NCBI RefSeq assembly: GCF_014805685.1
Contig: NC_060901.1
Span: 17,587,905-17,651,904 of the forward strand
Direction: 5' to 3'
Source: Silurus meridionalis
Taxonomy: Eukaryota > Chordata > Actinopteri > Siluriformes > Siluridae
DNA: 64,000 bases
Both the position numbers and the translations under genes were made by a program. A model generated the notes under the pieces. That model saw only the letters and a program-made list of their open reading frames with translations. It was not told where the DNA came from and ran no database searches. Below, piece by piece: positions 48,101-58,589 of this stretch; within the stretch, counting starts at the first letter, position 1; each line of letters opens with the position of its first letter.

Positions 48101-51100
48101 ATGATGACATTACATGATTCTCACTGCCTTATGTTTGTAATGTAAACAAATCATACTTCTATTGTCACCCAAATAACGATGGGTTTCCCTTTTATACCTG
48201 GTTTCTCTCGGGGTTTCTTCCTCACGCCGTCTAATGCGCATTTTTTATAGTTCTTTTGATTGTTGCTCGCCAGACCGTACGAATATATTTCACACGTCAT
48301 GCTGTAGAATCTCAGTCGCCATAGACTGCAAGAAAAAGTCTCATCTGAAAATTTACGTCATCAAGCAGTGACACGTCCAGACCTGCGTTCTCTTGCTAGA
48401 AGCAAACCGAATCAATCTGTAGCGTTCATTTTGTTAATTGATAATAAAAACATCGTACCCCATTACACACTCCTTTTCTCTCCATAACTCGCTTAGTTTC
48501 TCTTCTCACAGTACCGTCCATTCCGACATTTTTCCTGAGGTGGTTCGAAGTCGTCGTGCTAATCGCATCTCCAGTTTTGTCACACTGCCAAAATTTCTTT
48601 TGGTGAACATGTCAAACCAGTGATTAAAGACTACAGATTATAGTCTAGGAATCTAATAGGATTTACAAAATCTCAGATGACCAAATCTGGGCCAAAATCG
48701 CAGTGTGCACCTGACTTCAGGTAGTTTTTCCCTCCCACAGTCTTGCTTATTGAGGATGAATACGCCTGAAATTAAATCTAAGTGAATTTTTACTTTAATT
48801 CGTACATTCTGTAAAGCTGCTTTGAGACAAAGTTTTGTGAAAAGCGCAATAGAAATCAACTTGAGTTTAATTATGTATTGAATTTTTAGTTTGAAACCTT
48901 GTGCTAGCAATACGTAAGCAACGCAAGACTGGTAATCTTTTCTCCACCATTAAACCGATTGATAAAGGCAATTCTGGAGGAGCAGAAACGAACCTTTCTC
49001 TCAGGATGATTTTTAAGTTTGGTTAGCCCAACGTTTGCACATCGTTGGGGCAACTCAAGGTTGACACATTGCAAATATATGAATTCTGATCCCAAGTTTG
49101 AACCGATTCAAAATGCTTTACATTCTAACAGCTGTGTATTTTTCCTGTCCGCTTGTAATCGAATCACTCGAGACAGATGTTAATACCAGGTGTGAACAGG
49201 CCCGCAGAGAAAAACTCTCGCTGTCCCTTGGCTTCGTAGTTCTCATATACAGAAAAATGTTGCCCGCAGCCCATAATACAAAGCATGCGCGGTTGACTTG
49301 GTGCAGTTAAATGAACCACACGGGAAACCAAATTGGTGCCTAGGGACAAGGCCTATTAACTACAGGTATAGAAGATGGTAATTTGTGTAGCTGTAAATGC
49401 TGCAAGCATTCTCAATGGCACTCTATTTGACAGTGTTTAACAATGCATATAGCCAACTTGCTAGGGAGCATGCAGAAAAGTCAGTCCTGGGCCTTTATTT
49501 ATTTATTTTTTATCTCGAGAGCAATAGTGAGGAATTTATTTCTCAATAAATAAATCTGGATCTGTGTTTACACCCATATGGACTGAAAGCAGATAATAGG
49601 AAAGACTCTCAGACTTATTGTTCGGTCTAAAAGCAGCTTTTTTTTTTGTTTTGTTTTGTTTTGTTTTTTTATAAAGTTCCACTTATCGAAGATCGCAGTC
49701 AGGAAACCGCACGTCAAAATAAACTAATAAATTAAAGCCGTGCCATTAACATAACGGATGTTATGATTTATAACGGCTTGTGCTTTTGGTCAGCTATTCA
49801 GTTTGACATGGACATCTAAGGCAAGCTTTTTTCAAAAATTGTTACCTTGCTAATGAGTTGTTTTTTTTAAATTCGCCCCATCAAAGATTCATTAAATATT
49901 CAATCCAATTCAATTCATTTTATTTTTGTAGCACTTTAAGCACCAGACATTGTCCCAAAGCAGCTTTACAGATATAAAGAGTTTATAAAGTTGGAAAGTA
50001 TAAGTGTATTCCATATACGTTTATCCCTAATGAGGAAGCCAGTGGCAACTGCAGCAAGGAAAAGACTACGAGATGGCATGAGCAAGAAACCTTGAGAGAA
50101 ACCGGACTTAAAAGGGAACCCATCCTCATCTTCAAAACTGAATATTCTTCTTCTTCTTTCGACTGCTCCCATTAGGGGTCGCCACAGCGGATCATTTGTC
50201 TCCATACCACCCTGTCCTCTACATCTGCCTCTTTCACACCAACTACCTGAATATCCATTCATTAAAATTTCATTAGGGATCGTAATATTCACTGATTCGT
50301 ATAAAAGTTAACCATGTGATGCAATGATTAAAAAAAGTGTTTAACAGACACAAGTTAGCATTTACACCCGTAAAAAGCGATTTATTAATATATAATTATT
50401 AGTAGCTGCAATATACTTTTATTATTTACAAAGTGACCAATATTCGATATGTAGATCGGTAAACTGTTTCTCGAGCGTGTTCTCTCAGCACCTCTGCTGC
50501 TACGTGAATATGACGTATCACAACAATACGGAGACCGAGGCGTGTCCTGAGCGTTACATCGAATATCAGATTAACATGGCAGAGGTAGAGCTGCATCTTC
50601 CTGGAGACCGAACAGGAAAAGAACATGTAGTTTTATTTAATTGTTTTATTTTTAATTTTTTTTTTGTGAAAGTGCCATGCTGAATTGTATTACATCATAT
50701 TTTTTTCTATTGCATTGAATTTTTTAGCAGTTTGTTGATATCAAGTACAGTCCAAATTCATCCACATAGTACTGGAGTTGCCCAGAGTGGTCTCCAAATG
50801 AAGAGAGTAGAATATGCTGAAATTAAGTCTTCTTGAGACTTTTGCTAAAACATTGCATTATGACATGTGCTGCATTTTGAAAGCTAGAAACGTCACTTGC
50901 GTTGTCTAGCTTCCGAAATGCAGCACGTCATAATTAACATTTGTGTATAGCATCGCCTCACAATCAGGCCAGCACCCCCGGAAAAGAGTTTTTAAAAGTG
51001 TTTTGCAAACCTGTCAACAAATGAACGCTGCACGAGAAAAGTTCCCAGGGACTGAACAAGTTCGCTTGTCTGTCAAACATAATTTAGCCTCCGGACAAGG

Positions 51101-53653
51101 CTGGCACCGTCTTTTTTCATTTCTTTTTTTTATTATTATTTTTTTTTTTTTTAACACTTACAGTGCTGTATAAGGCCTTGTAATCTTCATTTTGAAAATG
51201 CCAACACGCTCATTTCATATACTGAGTCCTGGCCTTTGTTGCAGCGTTGCATTTCGTCGATTTTGTTTTTTTCCGTGACCGTGAGTGGACTGCATTTCAG
51301 AAAATCAGAACCTTAAATGTACACTCCCATTTCACTTGGAAAAATCAGAACATAAAGTACTTTATTGTTAAAAGAACTAGTCTTAAAATTTTTTGATACA
51401 AAGCAGCAACACGGGCGTAATCACGGCACGCAGGAACAGCAAAAGCTGCCCAAGCGTGTGAAGGACACTCACAACTTCCAAGTGCCCTATATAGGCTGAA
51501 ACCATGTTTGCGACGTTGTCAGGCACCGCGCAGGCAGCGTAGACAACAGTCAGTGCCACCACCACACAGTTCATGCGGCTCTCCAGACGCATCTGCTTCT
51601 TGTTGCCCCGTGGGCACCCGCGCTCAGCCTGGCGCGCCGTGGCTAATGAACTGCCTATCGTAAACAGAGCGGGCAGGCAGAAATAGCACCCAAAGCACCA
51701 CCAGAGCCTGGCACTCTCATAGGCCAGGCCTAGCGTATAAAGAGTCTCAGGCATCGTAGTGGAGATGCGTTCCAGGCACCGCTCAGCATCCTCCGTGTCC
51801 GAATCCTTCACGGATGTCTAACATTTAACTGCGTATGGATCACTATGGCGCGATATGTAAAATGGCCTTGTTGTACCCATACAAAGCATTTTAAAAGGTT
51901 CTATAAAATAGAAAGGATTTGGTGATTGTAAAAATGACAGCAAGATTTTCATGAAAGAAAGAAAGAAAAAGTTTTTGGCTATGAGTTAACCAACATTTTG
52001 GTCCTGTCATTTTCTTCCAGTCCTCCTTGCAGAAATGCTCCAGATCTTTAAGATTGTGATTGGATCTCTCCTGAGCACATTCCTCATGCTGGAATGTGAC
52101 ATTTTTCTTCAACTTCAGTTGTCTGCCTGCAGGTCTGTTCCAAAATAGATTGGTAATTGGAGCTACCCATGAGTCCCTCTGTCAGGAGCACCGGACACAG
52201 TTTAAGAGCAACACCATGCTTAGCTGTGGAGATGGTGTGTTTTTTTTGGGGTGATAAGCTGTAGTTTTGCACCAAACATCTTATTGGGGGCCTTGAGCAT
52301 TTTTGGAGAAAAGAAAGAGTGATTGATGTTACATGCAGGAAAAGAGCTATTTTCATGTTGCGGAGGTCTCTCAGCAGCCTTGGTTATATGCGTTCTTCTT
52401 GTCCTTTTGTCAATTCCAGTGGGAGTTCCGGTTCTTTGTCACTGTGCTTCCCTTTTTTTCTCCACTTGTTGATAAGGCCTTCATGGGGTTCCATGGTGTA
52501 TCAAAGGTTTGGGCTATTCTTGTGTACCCCTCCCTGGATCAAGATTGATATCCTGTGCATACTATGCAAGTTTCAGCAATAGGGTGAAATCTTTCAGAAA
52601 CATTTTTATTTTCCATCTGAAACATTTCACTCGTCTAAGATAATATTATGGGTTCATTCTGAGCACAGTCACATACCGTATCATACATATTGTTTTTTTT
52701 TTTTGCATTTTATTGACCGCTGTATTTCAGTGAAATTTGGACAATGATCACAAAAAGCTTATAACTGCTTCAAATGCTCACGTTGAAAGTTAATCTGGAC
52801 TGAATCAGTGGGTAATGTAGACTAAAAATGTGGTGTTTTCTGTGTGTTTTAGGTAGCCTCTCTGGGCGTGACCACCTTCACCATTTGCGCCCTGTGCATC
52901 GATCGATTCCGGGCCGCCACCAATGTGCAAATGTACTACGAGACCATCGAGACGTGTGCGTCCGCTGCTGCTAAGCTCGCCGTGATCTGGGTCGGCGCGT
53001 TACTCTTAGCGTTGCCCGAACTCCTCATCCGGCAGCTGGTGAAGGATTCGGACACAGAGGATGCTGAGCGGTGCCTGGAACGCATCTCCACCATGATGCC
53101 TGAGACTCTTTATACGCTAGGCCTGGCCTATGAGAGTGCCAGGCTCTGGTGGTGCTTTGGGTGCTATTTCTGCCTGCCCGCTCTGTTTACGATAGGCAGT
53201 TCATTAGCCACGGCGCGCCGCATGCGCCAGGCTGAGCGCGGGTGCCCACGGGGCAACAAGAAGCAGATGCGTCTAGAGAGCCGCATGAACTGTGTGGTGG
53301 TGGCACTGGCTGTTGTCTACGCTGCCTGCGCGGTGCCTGACAATGTCGCAAACATGGTTTCAGCCTATATAGGGCACTTGGAAGTTGTGAGTGTCCTTCG
53401 CACGCTCGGGCAGCTTTTGCTGTTCCTGCGTGCCGCGATAACGCCCGTGTTGCTGCTTTGTCTTTGCCCACCGTTTGGCCACGCGTTCCTTGAGTGCTGT
53501 TGCTGTTGCGCGAGAATGTTTGGCGTGGCGGCCTCCTCCGCCGTGGGCAGTGACGATAATGAGCACGAATGCACCACAGAGCTGGAACTGTCGCCCTTCA
53601 GCACCATCCGTAGGGAGATGTCCAACTACACGGCGACGGGGTCCCACTCCTGA
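41274..53653 (+). CDS. gpr37: Prosaposin-receptor-like GPCR GPR37 (two exons)
   Basis: Join 41274-42155 and 52853-53653; 560 residues (human GPR37 613). Orphan class A receptor family, reported to bind prosaposin peptides and to be a Parkin substrate, mostly in glia and neurons. Start [20 protein letters not shown] looks like a signal peptide; the in-frame TTG two codons earlier is not needed. A basic extracellular domain of about 190 residues with an NST site follows. TM1 (about 213-240) contains [19 protein letters not shown], and TM2 contains [22 protein letters not shown]3 is split by the intron after KVIPYIE and resumes [20 protein letters not shown] (DRF in the DRY place). TM5 follows [17 protein letters not shown]7 has [13 protein letters not shown], then a CCCCC cluster. 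The tail [16 protein letters not shown] marks GPR37 rather than GPR37L1. Which fish paralogue (a or b) is uncertain. Confidence 0.95.
44905..45354. mobile_element. MITE with inverted ends, family M1
   Basis: The ends CCCAAAAGTATTGGGTCACC and GGTGACCCAATACTTTTGG are near-perfect inverted repeats. The interior contains TCTTCTGGGAAGATGTTCCA, also found in the copy at 63700-64000. No coding sequence; the ends are Tc1/mariner-like. Confidence 0.75.
47911..48045. mobile_element. Palindromic MITE
   Basis: Arms of about 48 bp: AGTTCTGGAACCAGGTTCAC ... ATGAATTAGCTTGAAAT against ATTTTAAGCTAATTCATCAG ... AACCTGGTTCCAGAACTT, around a loop of about 35 bp. It would fold into a long hairpin in the gpr37 pre-mRNA. 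Confidence 0.8.
48690..48880 (-). repeat. Dispersed repeat, family R3 (diverged)
   Basis: Opposite orientation to 35876-36092; shares TGTAAAGCTGCTTTGAGACA and AAAAGCGCAATAGAAATCAA. Confidence 0.6.
49906..50130 (+). repeat. Dispersed repeat, family R3
   Basis: AATTCATTTTATTTTTGTAG to AAAAGGGAACCCATCCTCAT, collinear with 35876-36092. Confidence 0.7.
50152..50254 (-). mobile_element. RTE LINE 3' end fragment F
   Basis: On the minus strand only the last 100 bp of the RTE are present, ending in (GAA)n; flanked by CTGAATATTC and CTGAATATCC as a likely short target duplication. An extreme 5' truncation. Confidence 0.8.
50855..50938. repeat. Short inverted repeat (hairpin)
   Basis: TTATGACATGTGCTGCATTT ... 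AAGCTAG pairs with CTAGCTTCCGAAATGCAGCA ... CGTCATAA around a loop of about 15 bp. Probably a small MITE. Confidence 0.75.
51356..51812 (-). pseudogene. Inverted, internally deleted copy of gpr37 exon 2 inside gpr37 intron 1
   Basis: The minus strand of 51399-51812 reads [51 protein letters not shown] and [14 protein letters not shown]. This matches exon 2 positions 53038-53460 with only a handful of changes (for example ISTM to ISTT, ALAVV to ALTVV, VLRTL to VLHTL, RAAI to RAVI) and a 9-base loss of RMR or RRM. At 51399 the copy jumps over 53461-53681 and continues, at 51356-51398, with the first about 42 bp of the mariner terminal repeat found downstream of exon 2. So the duplicated segment included the 3' flank, and a 221-bp piece holding the stop codon was lost. 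It lacks TM3, most of TM4 and any splice acceptor in its own direction, so it cannot encode a receptor. Confidence 0.93.
51900..52640. mobile_element. Possible Tc1-like non-coding remnant
   Basis: Phrases such as GGAGATGGTGTG followed by TTTTGGGGTGATAAGCTGTA and GTTTTGCACCAAACATCTTA resemble the non-coding or antisense transposase stretches of fish Tc1 elements. No clear termini were found. Confidence 0.35.
52853..53653 (+). CDS. gpr37: gpr37 exon 2 coding part
   Basis: 266 codons plus TGA. It starts GTAGCCTCTCTGGGC (VASLG) after TTTTAG, phase 0. It holds the rest of TM3 through TM7 and the cytoplasmic tail. The end reads NYTATGSHS. In mammals the tail ends in a cysteine-terminated PDZ-binding motif (GTHC); here the last residue is serine. 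Confidence 0.95.
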   Translation, partial: VASLGVTTFTICALCIDRFRAATNVQMYYETIETCASAAAKLAVIWVGALLLALPELLIRQLVKDSDTEDAERCLERISTMMPETLYTLGLAYESARLWWCFGCYFCLPALFTIGSSLATARRMRQAERGCPRGNKKQMRLESRMNCVVVALAVVYAACAVPDNVANMVSAYIGHLEVVSVLRTLGQLLLFLRAAITPVLLLCLCPPFGHAFLECCCCCARMFGVAASSAVGSDDNEHECTTELELSPFSTIRREMSNYTATGSHS

Positions 53654-53683
53654 GCGATGCCACTGCCGGCGTATAAAGTGGTA

Positions 53684-54177
53684 TCAAAAAGTTTTAAGAC
53701 TAGTTCTTTTAACAATAAAGTACTTCATTTATCTACAATTACACACTATTACCTTCAAAGTAGTCCCCTTGCACACCTCCCAGCATTCCTGCCACTTCTG
53801 GAATGTGTCCTGAAAGTGTTCTATTAGAAGCGTGTCAAGCAGCTTCACAAAGATTCTCACGGGAGCTCCGCAACAGTGTCAGAACTGCGACGTTTGAGCT
53901 GGATCTTCGTTTTCAGGAAGTCTGCAGGAGCCAAATCTTGCGAGTAGAGTGGGTGCAGAAGTGAGATCATGTTGTTTCCGGCGTAAACTCACGTGTGAGG
54001 AGAGCTCAGTGACTGGGTGCACACGTGGCCAAAATAGCACCAGTTGCTCAGCTCACGTACACAGGACGATGACTTATTAGGCACACTGTCTTATTAGGGT
54101 TGGTGCTCCCTGTGACTGTGCGTTCAGCCATGTGCTGCCATCTGGCGTGTTACAAAACTAGTCTTGAAACTTGTTGA
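53684..54177 (-). mobile_element. Deleted mariner-like element just after gpr37 stop
   Basis: TIRs TCAAAAAGTTTTAAGACTAG (left) and CTAGTCTTGAAACTTGTTGA (right) with TA at both outer ends (53682-53683, 54178-54179). On the minus strand a transposase C-terminus is readable: HFQDTFQKWQECWEVCKGTT. At 494 bp most of the transposase is gone. The left TIR contains AATAAA at 53714-53719. Confidence 0.88.
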
Positions 54178-54666
54178 TACCATGTGGTCAGTGTCAGTGC
54201 CAACAATACGACCCAGTGTGCTGCACAAGGACACGCTTTCTGACTTCTGTAAATACTCTGACCCCTGTCTGATAAAGTAACATGCAAAACGTAATTTTTT
54301 TTTCCCGAAATATTCTTTGTATTTTTCCGTGTTTTTTCAAATCTAGTGACTCTTTACACCATTTTTTGCACTGCCAGCTGCTTTAGCTTTATTTATATGT
54401 CTCTGCATCTTACTGCTAGTAACATTCCTACTTTATGATATCTGTATATGACAGTATGTTCCCTTGCCTAGACCTTAACTTTTAATGAAGGTGATTGTGT
54501 AAATCTGTCTTGAATTGCTTGAAGCAGTACACCGGAACACCTGAAGAAAAAAAAACTGTGTGGTTGTGTGTGTGATAGCAGAAAAGAATAGTAGATCTCA
54601 ACACTACGCTCTGTGTGCTTAATGGTTTGTAAGTCCATTTTTCTATAACCGGAAGAAATTCTCTTT

Positions 54667-54672
54667 AATAAA
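54667..54672 (+). terminator. gpr37: Candidate polyadenylation signal for gpr37
   Basis: AATAAA in non-repetitive sequence about 1 kb after the stop, followed by GT-rich DNA. The mariner TIR offers an earlier AATAAA at 53714. Which is used cannot be told from sequence. Confidence 0.4.
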
Positions 54673-54752
54673 CTCAAGTGTTTGCCGGGGAAATGGAATA
54701 TCGTTGGGAATTCTTTGAGAAAATTGTCATCAAAATATATATACAGTATATT

Positions 54753-55965
54753 CAGTGGGGGAAATCATTATTTGGTCCCCTGCTGATATGGAATGAACAT
54801 AATTTTTATGGTAGGTTTATTTTAATGTAGAGACAGAATAAAAAAAAAAATCAAAGAAAAACATCAAAGAAAGGTTATAAAATAATTTCTATTTGGTCGA
54901 GTGAGATAATATTTGATCCTGTAACAAATTAGCAAGGCTTCTGACTCCCACAGATCCAAATTATTCCCGTCCCTTTAGGAAAGAACTCCTAATATCAACT
55001 CGTTATGTGTATAAAAGACACCAGTCACTGAATTAACCTCCATTCAAACCTTTCCAACACCATGGGAAAGACCAAAGAACTGTCAAAGGATGTCAGGGAC
55101 GAGATTGTAGACCTGCACAAGGCTGGAATGGGCTACAAGACCATCAGATTGTTGCCCTGGTGCTGGAAGACTCACCCATGACCCATCTTCAATGTCCTGG
55201 CTGAGGCCAGAAGGTTCTCATCCAAGATTCTACAGTGAATGTCCCCGTTCATGTGGTGAGGTCTTCCTGTACCCTTAGCAGAGAAACAGCCCCAAAGCAG
55301 AATGTGTACTCCTCCATGTTTGACAGTGGGGATGGTGTTTTTCAGGTCATATTCAGCATTTCAAATCGATGTCAAAGAGCTACATTTTGGTCTCATCTGA
55401 CCACATCACATTCTTCCAAGTCTACTCTGAATAATTTAGGTGTTCTTTTGCAAACTTCAGACGGACCGGTTCATGTGCATTCCAGAGCAATAGGACCTTG
55501 GTGTGTCACAAGGAGCTTGTATGTAATTCTGGGCTGATCCCTCACCTTTCCAAGAATCATCCTCACCCCATGAGATGAGATTTAGCATGGACCTTCAGAG
55601 CGATTGAATTATCTTGTATTTCTTCCATTTTCGAATTATCGCACCAACAGTGGTCTCTTTCTCACCAAGCTTCTTGCTGATGGTCTTGTAGCACATTCCA
55701 GCCTTGTGCAGGTCTACAATCTAGTCGCTGACATTATTTGACAGCTCTTTGGTCTTGCCCATGGTGGTGAAGAGGTTTAAGTGGAAGAGGTTGATTCTGT
55801 GAAAGGTGTCTTTTATACGCATAATGATTGGTATTAGTAGTTCTTTCTTAAAGGAACACGACAAATTTTGGTTTGTGGGAGTCGGAATTCTTGCTGGCTG
55901 GTACGGGATTAAATACTTATTTCACTAAATCAAATACAAAATGATTTATATATAACATTATAATA
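54753..55965. mobile_element. Tc1-like fold-back element
   Basis: The left end CAGTGGGGGAAATCATTATT leads to a transposase start in plus orientation ([20 protein letters not shown], near 55062-55140). The right part carries the same start in minus orientation (ATGGTCTTGTAGCACATTCC to GACCAAGAGC-type sequence, near 55680-55765) and further antisense transposase. The element is thus two 5' halves joined head to head, with no intact gene. Confidence 0.7.
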
Positions 55966-56520
55966 TAATATAATATATATATATAATATATTTTTTTCAT
56001 TCCATACATACCTTGTCAGCAATTTTTTTTATTACAAGAGGTTTTTATTACAACCCTCTACACACACATATACAACATGCTAATGAGGAAACGATAGCAT
56101 GCTTTGTTGTTTTTTGTTGCCTTTTATGATACAAAATGCAGATACCACAGATCTGCTACAGCTGTACATGAGCTTATCTGTGTAACCGTATTAGCTGTCA
56201 GACTGAATGAACAGATCCAGGCAGGGTCTGTTTTTTCTCATAGTGAGGGAGAAGGGGGAAGCCTACTTCCTCCACTAATAAAAGCTGCTTTTTTATTTTT
56301 TTTGTCATATTAAGACATTTTATCTGTTGGTTAACCAGTGTTTACAGGAATCTGAGGTTTGAGGTCGTTGCTTCATCTACAGTTAGAAATAGCAATTTGG
56401 AACTTTCTGGAGTCCTGATTGGAATCTAAAGTACCTATTGTCGCTTTCAAGCCTATGTTTAGTCTTTATTCTCTTGCCCTCGTCTGGGCTATTTTTCTCT
56501 GTCTTTGTTGTTGTCTCTGT

Positions 56521-57290
56521 CTCGGCATTTAGCAGACGCCCTTACCCGGAGCGAAGTACAAAAGTGTCTCTTTTAGTGTTGGTCGTTCATGAACGATTTG
56601 TTAATTTTGAACGAGATTTAAATGTGACTCGAAAGAACGAGTCGTCTCAAAGAGTGATTCATTCGTTTCCTACCAGACTCGCACGAGCAGAGTATCACAA
56701 AATCTCCATAGGTTATGTACAGGAAACAGAATTTAGTAGTTTACTGTTCAGCTCTTCCAGTTTGAGTCGTTCATTCTTTCCATATACACTATGCAGTGCA
56801 TTACACAGGAAATAGAATCGAGTAGTTCGTCTAATGAGTCCCCAGGTTTGAGTTGTTTGTTGTGTTTTTTCATGTTAAACCCATAGATGCTATGAAGGGG
56901 ATTGAATTAACTAAATGGCTCCTTAATTTTGAATAACAAGATTAAAAAAGAAAAAAAAGTGTGCTATATATATGATGCTATTTATTAGTTGATTAGTTTT
57001 AGTGACTTGGTACTTTGGTACTATTTTAAGTGTTCATAGAGAGGTAGGTGGTGTTACCCAGTGTCTCATCTGTTCAGACATCTAGGGGAAGTTCATTCCA
57101 CCACCTATGGCAAAAGTGCCAGAACAGAAGAATCTTGATGTATACCTTTATCTTACCCTGAGAGATGGTGGGACCAGTCAAGCAGTGCTAGAAGCTCTAA
57201 GGGAGCATGGTGCAGTCCGAGTAATGAAAGTTTTAAGGTAAGAGGGTGCTTTTGGCTTCATCTGCAAGCATCAGTGTTTTGAATCTGATG
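56521..57290 (+). repeat. Dispersed repeat R2, interrupted
   Basis: 56521-56575 matches the R2 start (GGCATTTAGCAGACGCCCTT), and 57020-57290 matches its continuation (AGGTAGG ... CCAGAACAGAA ... GGACCAGTCAAGCAGTGCTA). The intervening 56576-57010 is a different sequence rich in GAACGA motifs and is probably an insertion. Confidence 0.5.
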
Positions 57291-57788
57291 TGTCAGTGTA
57301 GCTACCAGAAGCACAGCAGTTGGGTGATGTGGGAGAACTTCGGCAGGTCAAATACAGCTGCATTTTGGATCATATGCAGATGACAAATTGCGTTCCAAGG
57401 TAGACCAGTTTTGAAATGATTAAAAATGGCTGAATCCTTCTGATGTTGTAGAGTAGAAACCGACAAACGGGTGTCATTAGCAACACGTGAGGAAAAGGAC
57501 ACTTGATTGACCACATTTACACCAAGGTTGCGAGCTGTGGGCTTTTCACCCCCATTGGCTGGTCGGTGTGCTTGTTCCTGGTTAGTAATTCCTACTCTGG
57601 TGTTCATGCATCAGCTAATAATGTCTTACCTACAGCTAGCATTAATGCGAATACTTGAAATAGAGCGCTAACATAGTGTGGTTACCTAAGTGAGTCCTTA
57701 AGACAATTAGCTTTATGGCACAGGGTGGTTAAAGGCATTGTATCATGGCCTGTTTCCCCTTTCCTGCAATGCCACAGCATTTACATAC

Positions 57789-58589
57789 ACTGACCAAGCA
57801 TAACATTATGACCGACGAGTAAATAACAATGATTATGCCTTTATCATGGCACCTGTTAGAGAGTGCAATATATTCGGCAGCAAGTTAACATTTTGTTCTC
57901 AAAGTTGTTGTGTTGGAAGCAGAAAAAATGGGCAAATGTAAAGATTTGAGTGAGTTTGACGAGGGCCGAATTGTAGCGGCTAGACGACAGGGTCAGAGCA
58001 TCTCCAAAACTGCAGCTCTTGTGGGCTGTTCCTGGTCTGCAGTGCTCAATATCTGTCAAAAGTGGTCCAAGGAAGGAACAGTGGTGAACCGGTGACGGTG
58101 TCATGGGCAGCCGAGACTCAGCCGTGCATCAGTGAGTCTCGGATGCCCATGACACCATCACCGGTGGGGAGTGAAGGCTGTCCCATGTGGTCCGATCCAA
58201 AAGATGAGTTCCTGTAGCTCAAATTAATGTTGTTGAATGCCCGACTGGTCTAGACTGTTTTGACATGGTTAAAGAGGTCAGTGTTCTCAAAGTGGGTTGA
58301 CCCTTTTTGCAATAGTATTTTTCACCAGAAAAATTATCCCGAAACATGTTGAAAAGACCAGTGTGTTGACTGGGCCTCGAAGTTCCCCAGAATTCAATCC
58401 GATCAAGAATCTGCAGGATGTCCGGACAAACAATCCGATCCATGGAGGTCCCACCTCACTCCTAATAGGATTTAAAGGATTCTGATGATAACGTCTTGGT
58501 GCCAGATACCACATCGTCCTTGATGGTTTAGGGGCACAAGGAGAAACTATACAACTTTAGGCAGGTGCTTTAAATTTATGGCATGTGTC
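57789..58589 (+). mobile_element. Tc1-like transposon remnant
   Basis: It starts ACTGACCAAGCATAACATTA and encodes the DNA-binding start of a Tc1 transposase at 57910-58095: [40 protein letters not shown]. The frame ends just before a palindrome at 58092-58165. The 3' part returns at about 58490 (TCTTGGTGCCAGATACCACA) and decays before the right TIR. The catalytic DDE region is missing. Confidence 0.8.

Larger units (their letters stand above)
42156..52852 (+). other. gpr37: gpr37 intron 1 (10.7 kb)
   Basis: GTAACC donor and TGTGTTTTAG acceptor. Apart from the elements listed separately (MITE-like repeats, an R3 repeat, an RTE tail, hairpins and an inverted copy of exon 2), I see no other gene. 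Stretches 42310-44900, 45360-47900 and 48900-49900 are AT-rich with no recognised feature. Confidence 0.85.

Noticed and set aside
51383..51811. Minus-strand 142-codon frame as a second GPR37 gene
   Set aside because: It is a partial inverted copy of exon 2 without the TM1-TM4 part, splice acceptor or native C-terminus.
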